Assembly: GCA_012839895.1 (NCBI GenBank)
Contig: DUML01000106.1
Span: 1-58,410, forward strand
Reading direction: 5' to 3'
Source of the DNA: Peptococcaceae bacterium
Lineage (GTDB): Bacteria > Bacillota > Desulfitobacteriia > Desulfitobacteriales > Syntrophobotulaceae
Length of the DNA stretch: 58,410 nucleotides
Below are positions 37,214-45,871 of this stretch, piece by piece (within the stretch, counting starts at the first letter, position 1; each line of letters starts with the position of its first letter). The notes beneath the pieces were generated by a model that was given only the letters and a program-made list of their open reading frames with translations, was not told the DNA's origin and did not search any database. Made by a program: the position numbers and the translations under genes.

Positions 37214-37570
37214 ATGAAAGACATTATAAAGGAACAAGTACATGCACATAAATCACAAGACGGTACAGAGTATGTACATAGCCATGACAATGAACATAAA
37301 CATAGTCATCAGAATACAAAAATGGTTTTAAACCGGTTATCCCGTGCAAGCGGCCATTTAGAATCGGTAAAACGAATGGTAGAAGACGGAAGAGATTGTA
37401 GCGAAGTACTAATCCAATTATCTGCAGTTATTTCTGCACTGAAAAATACAGGCAAGATTATATTAAAGGATCATATGGAACATTGTATAGTGGACGCATT
37501 TGAATCGGGGGATAAAAATGCAATTGAAGACCTGACAAAAGCTATTGACAGTTTCATTTTTATTAAATAG
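37214..37570 (+). CDS. CsoR/RcnR/InrS-family metal-sensing repressor, His-rich N-terminus
   Basis: A 118-aa all-helical repressor (DUF156). Ligand positions are Cys62, His87 and Cys91, with spacings of 25 and 4 residues. This equals the Cys-His-Cys set of copper sensor CsoR and nickel sensor InrS. The first 32 residues are unusually rich in His (HAH, HSH, HKHSH), which supports Ni/Co sensing over Cu. The neighbouring Ni/Co importer makes nickel or cobalt the likely effector. G/C-tract palindromes of CsoR-type lie between this gene and the importer. Confidence 0.87.
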   Translation: MKDIIKEQVHAHKSQDGTEYVHSHDNEHKHSHQNTKMVLNRLSRASGHLESVKRMVEDGRDCSEVLIQLSAVISALKNTGKIILKDHMEHCIVDAFESGDKNAIEDLTKAIDSFIFIK

Positions 37571-37599
37571 ACAAGGGTTTCGGTAACAAAATGAATTGT

Positions 37600-37621
37600 A
37601 TAACCCTATCCGGGGGATATG
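37600..37621. promoter_or_regulatory. CsoR-family operator candidate 1
   Basis: ATAACCCTATCCGGGGGATATG: a C3/G5 tract dyad flanked by ATA/TAT, very similar in layout to the CsoR operator form TACCCTACGGGGGTA. It lies between the sensor gene and the importer gene. Confidence 0.6.
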
Positions 37622-37701
37622 TTCCAGAAATAATATACAATGCATCATACCTTCAGCTTGAATAAATACGTAATCTTATAAAAAGGAGATAGTATATTTA
37701 T

Positions 37702-37717
37702 TATCCCCCTAAGGGGC
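37702..37717. promoter_or_regulatory. CsoR-family operator candidate 2
   Basis: ATCCCCCTAAGGGG-type dyad 64 bp before the importer start. It has the same C-tract/G-tract layout as candidate 1. It could instead be a small hairpin. Confidence 0.5.
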
Positions 37718-37781
37718 TTGTGCCATTTTTAAACATAATGTAACCTTAATTCGGTAATAATTTTCACTGGAGGAAATCATT

Positions 37782-38807
37782 ATGCACATGGCAGATGCCC
37801 TAATATCACCGGCTGTGGGAGGAACAATGATGGCTGCCACCGCTTGTGTGGCTGCTTACTCGATAAAAAAAGTTCGGGACGATTTAGATGATAAAAAAGT
37901 TCCTTTGATGGGGGTCATGGGTGCCTTCGTTTTTGCATCCCAGATGATTAATTTTTCGATACCTGCAACAGGATCAAGCGGCCATCTTGGCGGTGGGATG
38001 CTGCTGGCAATTTTGCTTGGCCCATATGCGGGATTTCTGACGATGGCTTCTATTTTGCTGATTCAGGCGCTGTTCTTCGGAGATGGAGGATTGCTTGCAT
38101 ATGGATGCAATGTATTTAATCTGGGATTTTATACATGTTTTATCGCCTATCCCCTAATTTACAAATGGATAACAAGAAAAGGACTTACTTCGGGGAGGAT
38201 ATTTGGAGCTTCGATGGTTTCGGCTATCCTTGGTTTGCAAATGGGGTCCTTCAGTGTTGTGTTAGAAACCTTGTTCTCCGGGAAGACAGAATTACCTTTT
38301 AATACTTTTGTTCTGCTGATGCAGCCAATTCATTTGGCAATTGGTATTGTTGAGGGACTTATAACAGCCGCGGTAGTAACCTTTGTCTGGAAAGCAAGAC
38401 CGGAAATGCTTGAATGTACTGCAACCGGAAAAACACTTGGCAGTATTTCAATAAAAAAAGTGCTTACTGGGATTTTAGTTGCTGCAATAGTCATTGGTGG
38501 ATTTGTATCTTGGTTTGCATCTTCAAACCCTGATGGACTTGAATGGTCAATAGAACGAACTGCTGGAACTACTGAATTAGAAGCATCAGGCAGCGTACAT
38601 GATCTGCTGGCAAATATACAAAGTAAAACGGCATTTTTACCGGATTATAGCTTTAAAACGGCAACTGAAAATGAGACTAACAGCTACGCGGGAACCAGTG
38701 TTTCCGGAATTGTGGGTGGAGCTTTGACTCTTGGCCTGGCGGGATTAACTGGTTTGATTATAAGTATGTTTAAAAAGAAAAAAACTAAGATAGCTGAGCA
38801 ACAATAA
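37782..38807 (+). CDS. cbiM: Ni/Co ECF transporter S-component: CbiM fused to PDGLE (CbiN-like) domain
   Basis: A 341-aa membrane protein. It starts MHMADALISPAVGG; the N-terminal Met-His is the metal-binding end typical of NikM/CbiM. About six helices form the CbiM domain (to ~215), and a C-terminal extension contains SSNPDGLEWSIER, the PDGLE motif of NikN/CbiN, then a last helix. The fusion corresponds to NikMN. It captures Ni2+ or Co2+ from outside and works with CbiQ and CbiO encoded next. Which metal cannot be decided from sequence. Confidence 0.9.
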   Translation: MHMADALISPAVGGTMMAATACVAAYSIKKVRDDLDDKKVPLMGVMGAFVFASQMINFSIPATGSSGHLGGGMLLAILLGPYAGFLTMASILLIQALFFGDGGLLAYGCNVFNLGFYTCFIAYPLIYKWITRKGLTSGRIFGASMVSAILGLQMGSFSVVLETLFSGKTELPFNTFVLLMQPIHLAIGIVEGLITAAVVTFVWKARPEMLECTATGKTLGSISIKKVLTGILVAAIVIGGFVSWFASSNPDGLEWSIERTAGTTELEASGSVHDLLANIQSKTAFLPDYSFKTATENETNSYAGTSVSGIVGGALTLGLAGLTGLIISMFKKKKTKIAEQQ

Positions 38808-38810
38808 TTT

Positions 38811-38843
38811 AAAAGGGGTAGGCGGAGTGCCCGCCCCTTTTAT
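38811..38843 (+). terminator. Hairpin between cbiM and cbiQ
   Basis: AAAAGG...GGCGG (38811-38825) pairs with CCGCC...CCTTTT (38831-38841), with a small bulge and a T-rich end. It may attenuate expression of cbiQO relative to cbiM. Confidence 0.6.
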
Positions 38844-38862
38844 TACGATAAGGATAGATGAT

Positions 38863-39639
38863 ATGTCAAAAATTGTGGATTCAATATACAATATTAGGCT
38901 GTTAGATGACTTGGCTCGGAAGGACACTGCCATACACAGATTACATCCTGTAGCAAAACTTCTAACTACAATCGTTTATTTGATTGTAGTTGTGTCGTTT
39001 AATAGATACGAAATAAGTGGACTTTTGCCGTTTGTCTTTTTTCCGATGGTTCTAATTCTTCTGGCCGAATTACCGGTCATGCCGATCTTTAAAAGGCTGC
39101 TTATGGTAGAGCCGCTGATCATCGGAATCGGAATATTAAACCCTTTATTTGATCCAAGAGGATGGATCAGTTTTGCTTCAATTATGATTAAAAGCGGATT
39201 GACTGTAACGGCTTGCCTTGTTCTGGTGGCAACCACGGGCCTGGATAAAATTGCTCAAGCCTTAAGAACATTGAAAGTACCGAGTATATTTGTTTTGCAG
39301 CTGCTTCTGACCTTTCGCTACATTTCTGTACTGATTGAGGAACTCGCAAGAATGGTGAGGGCATATGCCCTGCGTGCACCACAGCAGAAAGGCGTTAGGC
39401 TGAAAGATGGCGGATCTTTTGTCGGACAGTTGCTGCTCCGTACATTTGATAGAGCTCAACGTGTTTACGACTCTATGAGGCTGAGAGGTTTCAACGGGGA
39501 GTATCACTCTTATGGCAAAACAAATATCAAGTGGACGGATATCCTTTTTTTTGTAGTCTGGAGCATATTTTTTATTACTGCAAGAATTTATGATCTACCT
39601 GCATTCTTAGGTTTGTTGTTTGAGGGGGTGAGCAATTAA
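38863..39639 (+). CDS. cbiQ: Ni/Co ECF transporter transmembrane component CbiQ
   Basis: A 258-aa T-component with about five membrane helices. The coupling-helix signature is present as ELARMVRAYALR and later AQRVYDSMRLRGFNG (the two Ala-Arg-Gly type motifs that contact the ATPase). ATG 38863 has AAGGA about 8 nt upstream; the longer frame from 38827 runs back into the hairpin and is rejected. It ends overlapping the cbiO start by one base. Confidence 0.9.
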   Translation: MSKIVDSIYNIRLLDDLARKDTAIHRLHPVAKLLTTIVYLIVVVSFNRYEISGLLPFVFFPMVLILLAELPVMPIFKRLLMVEPLIIGIGILNPLFDPRGWISFASIMIKSGLTVTACLVLVATTGLDKIAQALRTLKVPSIFVLQLLLTFRYISVLIEELARMVRAYALRAPQQKGVRLKDGGSFVGQLLLRTFDRAQRVYDSMRLRGFNGEYHSYGKTNIKWTDILFFVVWSIFFITARIYDLPAFLGLLFEGVSN

Positions 39640-40394
39640 TGAGTCATCATAAAATAGAAGTAAGTAACCTTCATTTTTCGTATCCGGACGGACATGAAGC
39701 CATAAAAGATATTTCCTTTACGATATATCATGGTGAATCGGTTGGGATCATAGGTGCAAACGGATCAGGCAAGTCAACTCTCTTGTCATTAATTATGGGT
39801 ATTCTTTTTCCCGACAGGGGTGAAGTGAAAGTTGGAGAAGTTACTGTAACCAAAAAAACTTTGGCGATGATTAGACAGAGGCTCGGAATGGTATTTCAAG
39901 ACCCTGATGATCAGCTTTTCATGCCAACTGTATTTGATGATGTAGCCTTCGGACCGCGGAATTATAATCTGGACGAAAATGAAGTAAAGACTAGAGTTGA
40001 GGAAGCGTTGGAAATGGTCGGTATACCTCATTTAATAGATAGAGCACCATTTAAACTTTCGGGTGGGGAAAAACGGGCTGCCGCAATCGCTACTGTTCTC
40101 TCGATGAAGCCGGATGTGTTAATCATGGATGAACCTACTTCAGGGTTGGACCCGAAATCAAGACGCAAATTAATCAACATCTTAAAAGGCTTTAGTCATA
40201 CAAAAATCATAACAAGCCATGATTTGGATATGGTTTTGGAAACATGTGATCGTGTTATAGTTTTAAAAGATGGGGAAATTGCTGCAGACGGAACAACTCA
40301 AGAAGTTTTAACAAATGGGAAATTGTTAGATAGTTGTGGATTGGAAATCCCTCTTTCCATGCAGAAATGTCCAGTGTGTGGAATGATTAAATAG
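39639..40394 (+). CDS. cbiO: Ni/Co ECF transporter ATPase CbiO
   Basis: A 251-aa ABC ATPase. Walker A GANGSGKST near residue 40, Q-loop FQDPDDQLF, signature KLSGGEKRAAAIA, Walker B VLIMDEPTSGLD and switch His in ITSHDLDM. It powers the CbiMQO importer. The C-terminal KCPVCGMI adds two Cys that could bind metal. It overlaps cbiQ by 1 bp (TAATG). Confidence 0.94.
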   Translation: MSHHKIEVSNLHFSYPDGHEAIKDISFTIYHGESVGIIGANGSGKSTLLSLIMGILFPDRGEVKVGEVTVTKKTLAMIRQRLGMVFQDPDDQLFMPTVFDDVAFGPRNYNLDENEVKTRVEEALEMVGIPHLIDRAPFKLSGGEKRAAAIATVLSMKPDVLIMDEPTSGLDPKSRRKLINILKGFSHTKIITSHDLDMVLETCDRVIVLKDGEIAADGTTQEVLTNGKLLDSCGLEIPLSMQKCPVCGMIK

Positions 40395-40554
40395 CGTCAT
40401 CATTTGGGGCAACTCAGGCCACGCTATAAAAAAAACATAAACGCAACTGCTCAGTAAGATAAGGTTACCACACATAAATTTACCAAGGAGGAGTTGCGAA
40501 TATGTCTGAGTAAATATAAATCTAAATGCGGGAGCAATAAAGCAGGAGCTAAAA

Positions 40555-40812
40555 GAATTGCTTGAATCCACCGGTGAAATTATTAACACAATAATATTTA
40601 CGGTGATTGCTTCTGGTATCATATATTGGAATCCGGCAAAAGGAAGGATGCTCAATGAAAGGACGCTTAATGGAACAGACGGCCAGTCCAGGGGGCACTC
40701 TTCCACAGATGCAGTTTTCTCCATGGTTTATCCCTATCGCTTTTGTGTACATTCTTATTTTTATGGGGCCACTGGGTGAAGAGGCTGGATGGCGGGGATT
40801 TTGCGCTTGAGA
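40555..40812 (+). pseudogene. Remnant of a CPBP-family intramembrane protease
   Basis: The frame at 40607-40810 ends with FIPIAFVYILIFMGPLGEEAGWRGF, the EExxxR motif and preceding helix of CPBP (CAAX/Abi) proteases, then stops. An overlapping frame holds the upstream part. A good RBS at 40489-40496 leads into ATGTCTGAGTAA, a frame that stops at codon 4. The gene is decayed by stops and frame changes. Between 40855 and 41055 no gene or other structure is seen. Confidence 0.6.
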
Positions 40813-41060
40813 AGATGCTAGGAAATCTATCTCCATTGAAAGCCGCGGGTTCCACAAAATATAACTGGGAAAAACGTCGGCGACACGAAATGCGTTTTTT
40901 TTGACCTGAAATGTAGATTACACAGCAACGAACTACTCCCCGAAGATTTTAAATACACGTTCTTACGAAACTTTGTATAGTGGGAATCTAAAGAAGAAAA
41001 ATGATCCGAAGTATTTAACAGTCCAAAGGCTGCGTCAGACTTGGGGTGATAAAATTCAAA

Positions 41061-41136
41061 AACAATAAAAAGTCAGGAATGCTGGGTTTGCGACTATAGA
41101 GAGAGACTAAAGCACCGTTTAGAACGGTGCTTTAGC
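41061..41136 (+). repeat. Double-hairpin repeat element, copy B
   Basis: AAAAAGTCAGGAATGCTGGG hairpin, then CGACTATAGAGAGAGACTAAA, then the perfect hairpin AAAGCACCGTT-TAG-AACGGTGCTTT. It shares order and sequence with copies A, C and D. Confidence 0.7.
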
Positions 41137-41271
41137 CCACTTAACAGCCAAATTGAAATTATATATAATAAAAATCAAAAAAATCGAAACATAAGATTAT
41201 CAAAAGTTTCGATAGAGCTAATTATAAAGAAGTTTTTTAAAAATGCCGGAGCTGGCTATAGGAGGATTTTA

Positions 41272-42452
41272 ATGCAGGATGAAATGAATACTTCTCTAAG
41301 GTATAGGATATTTAAAGCGGTTATTTTGGTAGGAATTTTTGTGTCGTTTTCCAGCGGCTTATTGAATTTTATTCTGGGTTTGGACCCAGTAGTCACATTA
41401 ACTTCCTTTGCTTGCGGCATTTTAACTATCGTATTGTATATCGCTTTTAGAATAAGCAATAATTATGACTTGCTTTCGATGATAGGTGTTATTTTTACAA
41501 GTTTTGTTCTTTTTCCAGCCATGTGGCTTGTTGCTGGGGGGACTCACGGCAGTATTCCCTATTATATAATTCTAAATGCCGGAATAATTGCCTTATTGCT
41601 TGATGGACTAAAGAGAAAGATAATCTTTTTCCTTTACGCTTTGGTTATTGGTAGTCTGATAGTTATTGAAAATAATATGCCGGTCCCAGGATATAATTCT
41701 GGGTTAATCAGATCTATTGATTTTGCTTTTGGTTTGTTTCTTTGTCTTTTTTCCATTGTAGTTTTGATTGCTGTTCTTATAGACAGTTATATGAACGAAT
41801 TAAAAAAATCCAAGCAATACCTTGCCGCCCTTCAGGAACAGAATAAGGAAATAGAAGCTAAAAACAGGTTATTGGAAAAAAGCAACTCTGAGCTAATAAA
41901 GGCTAATGAAAACGCGGAAAAACTGAACAGGCTGCTGTACGAAGAAAAACAAAAGCTGCAAAAGCTCTCTATAACAGATTATTTGACAGGAACTTATAAT
42001 AAACGGTTTATTACCACTTGTTTAAATGAAGAGATTGAAGCTTCGCGAAAAAACGGAAAAAGCTAACCGTAGCCTTGATAGATATAGATAACTTTAAAAC
42101 TATAAATGATACCTATGGGCACTTATATGGAGATTATGTCTTGGAGAGGATAAGCAAGACAATAATAAATAGCCTGAGGCAAAATGATATAGTAGGGCGT
42201 TTTGGGGGAGACGAGTTTTTAATTATTCTGCCTGACACCGGCAAAGAAGAAGGGCATGCCGTAATGGGACGTGTTCGTCAAAAGGTTATGGACTTAAAAT
42301 GGGAAATTGACCTGGTGGTAACGATAAGTGGTGGGGTCATGGAAATTGAGGATGATGAATCGACTAGCTTGTTAAAGAAACTTGATCAGCTACTATACAG
42401 TGCTAAACGTAAAGGCAAAAACCTGATAGAATACAAAGAGAACAGCGGTTGA
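41272..42452 (+). pseudogene. Membrane-bound diguanylate cyclase, single-base frameshift
   Basis: From ATG 41272, about six membrane segments (to ~185) are followed by a coiled coil (~190-235) and the start of a GGDEF domain (SITDYLTGTYNKRF). The frame stops at TAA 42064. The -1 frame continues with LTVALIDIDNFK, the inhibitory-site RQND and intact RFGGDEF five residues later. Adding one A to the AAAAA run at 42057-42061 restores one protein of about 393 aa. Sequencing error is possible. If real, c-di-GMP synthesis by this gene is lost. Confidence 0.82.
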
Positions 42453-42600
42453 CGGAGGCCTATGTTTAGCCTAGGATAAATTTGTTTTGCCTCGCATGCG
42501 ATTGTTTATTAGCGGGAAATATATGTTTAATAATAACTGAAGAGCGCTATTTCTGGCGTTTTTTATTTTCCGGTAATCAATCTTATGGGGGGATCGCGCT

Positions 42601-44505
42601 ATGCAAAAACTGTTCACACCGATCAAAATCGGGAATTTGGAAGTGAAAAACAGATTTATGATGGCGCCCATGGAAAATGGGCTGGCACACTTCGGTGGAG
42701 AAGTGAGCGACCGGTTGATCAACTTTTTTGTGGACAGAACGAAAAGAGGAATAGGGATCAGCATTTCCGGTTCCATTTCTGTTTCACCTGAAGGCAGCGG
42801 GCTGCCGACTCAGTTGGCCATCTATGACGAGAAATTTATGCCGGGTTTGAAAAGGCTCTGCGCTGCGGTTCACGAAGCGGGCGGTAAAATCGGGGCGCAG
42901 CTTTACCATGCCGGAAGGCAGGCTACCGCCGCAGTTACGGGTATTCAGCCCATTGCTCCCTCGGCCATACCCTGCGGCATATTGGGGAACGATCCCAGGG
43001 AAATGACTTTGGAGGACATCAAAGAGATTGATGAGAAATTCGTCATTGCCGCCAAACGGGCCGTGGAAGCAGGTTTTGACTTGATCGAGGTTCACTTTGC
43101 CCATGGATACCTGCTGCACAGCTTTTTCTCGCCTCACAGCAACAAACGCACTGACGAATATGGCGGGAGCTTTGAAAACAGATGCCGCTTCCCCATGATG
43201 GTTTTCAATCATGTGCTGGAGGCCGTCGCCGGGAGAGTTCCGGTTACAATTAGGATCTCGGCGGACGAATATTTGGAGGACGGGCTTAAATTTGAAGAAG
43301 TTAAAAAAATATGCAAATTGGTGGAAAAGGCCGGGGGTGCGGCCATTAGCCTGAGCGCGGGCAGTTACGACTCTATCGAGTACTGTATCCAGCCCATGTT
43401 TATCGAACAAGGATTTTTAGTGCCTTATAGTGAAGAAATCAAAAAAGAAGTTTCTATCCCCGTTATTGTGGCTGGAAGGTTGAACGATGCCCACCTTATT
43501 GAACGCATTGTGGAAGAGGGCAAAGCGGACATGGTGGCGATCGGGCGCGGACTGATTGCCGACGAGGACCTGGTGTTAAAGATCCAAGAAAAAAGATATG
43601 AGGATATTAGGTATTGTATCGCCTGCAACCAGGGCTGTATCGACAACGTCCTGAAGGGCGAAGGAATTAATTGCATTGGCAATGCCCGGACCTCTTATGA
43701 AGCGGAAAGAAATATTTCCAAGACGGACAATCCTAAACATGTTGTGATTATCGGGGCCGGTCCGGCGGGACTGGAAGCCGCAAGGGTTTCTGCGCTGAGG
43801 GGGCACAAAGTAACCCTGATCGAAAAGGAAGAAAACCTGGGCGCAAAATTCCTGACCATAGCAACACCGCCGGATAAGGAAACCTTCCTTTTATACCGGC
43901 AGTATTTGTTAAGGCAGATTGAAAAGCTGCCGGTGAAAGTCGTCAGGAAAGAAGTCAAGAATCCTTCGGACCTCCGGGAATTTGCGCCGGACTATGTGAT
44001 TGTGGCCACCGGCTCCGTTCAAACCAAGCCGCCAATCCCGGGAATCGACGGGCCGCAGGTTGTCCTGGCGGAGGATATTTTGAACAAAAAGGTTGCGCCC
44101 AAGGAACGGATTGCCATTATCGGCGGAGGGCTTGTAGGGACCGAAACCGCAAAATATCTGGCCAAACAGGGCAAAAAGGTCCATATCATTGAGATGCTGG
44201 ACGGAATTGCCAAAGACATCGGAGCTACCTTTGTGGGTCATTTATTCAGGGAGTTGCAGGAATACCAGGTGGGCATTCATGTCAATGCCACGGTGAAAGA
44301 AATAACCCCAACCCAAATCAAATTTAACGACCAAGCACTGGATGTGGACCAGGTGGTTATCGCCACCGGATACGAGCCCAGAGCGGAGATAGTCGAGGCC
44401 TTGAAGAAAGAGTACCAAAATGTTCTGGTTATCGGCGATGCCAGCAGTCCGCGGGGAATCTTGGAGGCAACCAGAGAAGCCTACCTCGCAACTTATCAGT
44501 TGTAA
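42601..44505 (+). CDS. NADH:flavin oxidoreductase / enoate (2,4-dienoyl-CoA) reductase family
   Basis: A 634-aa three-domain flavoenzyme. An Old Yellow Enzyme-type FMN TIM barrel (1-~330; LYHAGRQ, HFAHGYLLHSFFSPHSNKRTD-like catalytic segment), a [4Fe-4S] motif CIACNQGC followed by a distal Cys in NCIGN (~340-360), then FAD and NAD(P) Rossmann folds (VVIIGAGPAGLEAARV; IAIIGGGLVGTE). Such enzymes reduce alpha/beta-unsaturated acids or CoA esters, or dehydrogenate steroids or amines. It stands alone, with its own RBS (GGGGGG). Family certain, substrate unknown. Confidence 0.9.
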   Translation: MQKLFTPIKIGNLEVKNRFMMAPMENGLAHFGGEVSDRLINFFVDRTKRGIGISISGSISVSPEGSGLPTQLAIYDEKFMPGLKRLCAAVHEAGGKIGAQLYHAGRQATAAVTGIQPIAPSAIPCGILGNDPREMTLEDIKEIDEKFVIAAKRAVEAGFDLIEVHFAHGYLLHSFFSPHSNKRTDEYGGSFENRCRFPMMVFNHVLEAVAGRVPVTIRISADEYLEDGLKFEEVKKICKLVEKAGGAAISLSAGSYDSIEYCIQPMFIEQGFLVPYSEEIKKEVSIPVIVAGRLNDAHLIERIVEEGKADMVAIGRGLIADEDLVLKIQEKRYEDIRYCIACNQGCIDNVLKGEGINCIGNARTSYEAERNISKTDNPKHVVIIGAGPAGLEAARVSALRGHKVTLIEKEENLGAKFLTIATPPDKETFLLYRQYLLRQIEKLPVKVVRKEVKNPSDLREFAPDYVIVATGSVQTKPPIPGIDGPQVVLAEDILNKKVAPKERIAIIGGGLVGTETAKYLAKQGKKVHIIEMLDGIAKDIGATFVGHLFRELQEYQVGIHVNATVKEITPTQIKFNDQALDVDQVVIATGYEPRAEIVEALKKEYQNVLVIGDASSPRGILEATREAYLATYQL

Positions 44506-44629
44506 TAACAAAACGTAAAAAAGCACATAATTTTAAAATGATTAAATAGTTACCTGTATTTATTCCAAAGACTGGAACAGAAATGTGGAGCTTAAAAATA
44601 AGATACAATTTAAGATTTGCCAATTTACA

Positions 44630-44727
44630 TTAAAAGGGGGAAGTAACGGGATGAAAGTTTCGTTACTTCCCTACTTTATAAGCTATATAGAAGGAAGAAG
44701 GCACCGTTTCAGGCGGTGCTTTTTGTT
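44630..44727 (+). repeat. Double-hairpin repeat element, copy D
   Basis: First module: GGGGAAGTAACG...CGTTACTTCCC. Then AAGCTATATAGAAGGAAGAA and the second hairpin GCACCGTTTCAGGCGGTGCTTTTT. The spacer and second module match copies B and C. The first module instead resembles the hairpin after eno (30891). Confidence 0.7.
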
Positions 44728-44734
44728 TTTCAAA

Positions 44735-45490
44735 TTAAAAATGTGGTTTGCGGATGACAGTAAACTTATATTTGTCGCCGCGATAAACGGCAGTCTTCAT
44801 TTCTATGGGTTCATCTTTATCTGTATAGATAATTGACTCAACAATGAAAATCGGGCTGCCTTTTTTGATTGCCAGGATGTTCGCAATATAACTGTCAGCA
44901 ATCGAGGCTTCGATGGTCTGGCTTATTGTGCCTAACTTAAGTTCAGGGATTTTTTTATAAAGGTCTAAAGCAGTAAAGGATTCACCTTCAGAGGAAGCCT
45001 GTTCAGCCAGCTTTTGCATTTTTAAACCCAAGTCTAAAGGAAAATAGGAATTGTAGTATGCCATTGGTGTTTCTTCATCTAACCCCAAAAGCTTTAACTG
45101 TACAATCTGCTCTACTAAAGGAATATTGAGGGTTTTACTAATTCTGTAGGAATTGGGAATAACCTGGTATTCAAGCAGCTTGGTTCTAGGCTTAAAACCT
45201 TTTTTTAAAAGCGAATTCTGAAATGGGGTAATCGTAAAAAGTTCTTGTTCAACCTTGGGTTGGGCCACGAATGTTCCTTTACCATGGGTGCGGTAGATTA
45301 AACCCTCTTTATCAAGATCATTCAAAGCTTGCCTTACAGTAATACGACTTACGCCATAACGTTCACAAAGTTCCCTTTCAGAACTCAATTTTTCACCAGG
45401 GCGTAAAATACCTTCCTTAATTTGCTTAGCTATTAATTCTTTTAATTGTAAGTATAACGGGAGAGGATTCTCAGGCATAATGCTTGACAT
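44735..45490 (-). CDS. GntR-family (HutC/UTRA) transcriptional regulator
   Basis: A 251-aa regulator. The winged helix occupies residues ~9-75 (LYLQLKELIAKQIKEG, GEKLSSERELCERYGVSRITVRQAL, THGKGTFVA), the UTRA effector domain the remainder. It is transcribed away from the AtuA-like gene, so it probably controls that cluster in response to its carboxylate substrate. The complementary strand has GGTGG about 7 nt before the start ATG. The intergenic region of 381 bp holds overlapping palindromes. Confidence 0.9.
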   Translation of the reverse strand: MSSIMPENPLPLYLQLKELIAKQIKEGILRPGEKLSSERELCERYGVSRITVRQALNDLDKEGLIYRTHGKGTFVAQPKVEQELFTITPFQNSLLKKGFKPRTKLLEYQVIPNSYRISKTLNIPLVEQIVQLKLLGLDEETPMAYYNSYFPLDLGLKMQKLAEQASSEGESFTALDLYKKIPELKLGTISQTIEASIADSYIANILAIKKGSPIFIVESIIYTDKDEPIEMKTAVYRGDKYKFTVIRKPHF

Positions 45491-45745
45491 TTTACCACCA
45501 ACCTACGGGAGCAAATTGTTATGTCAAGTAATATTAACATTTTTTGCGGGGAGAAGCAAGACAAAAATAGAAAGTTTTCTAAGCTTGTAATTAGTTTTTA
45601 GTTAGCCCTGTAATCAGTGGTTATAATAAGCTATTATAACTTGATACTATATATTTGATTTTGACTAATCCTTATTTTTCGAGGAAAAACAAAATTTTTT
45701 ATTTCCTTTAATTCCCGGAAGGAATTTAAAAGTTTAAGTAGAATA

Positions 45746-45774
45746 TATCCAATACATAACTGGATATTACCAGT
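45746..45774. promoter_or_regulatory. Overlapping palindromes in the GntR/AtuA divergent region
   Basis: TATCCA (45746-45751) mirrors TGGATA (45761-45766), and ACTGG (45759-45763) mirrors CCAGT (45770-45774). The remainder of 45491-45871 is AT-rich, with nothing else recognised. Confidence 0.4.
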
Positions 45775-45871
45775 AATAACACAAGGTGTGTAAGTTCATA
45801 AGTTTATTTTTCACACAGTGTTGCTTCTGATAGTATCCAGAAAAATATCTAACTACACGGAGGTATGCATC

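Noticed and set aside
37571-37781. Cobalamin or NiCo riboswitch before cbiM
   Set aside because: No B12 box or four-way junction sequence is visible; the G/C tracts fit a CsoR-type protein operator better.
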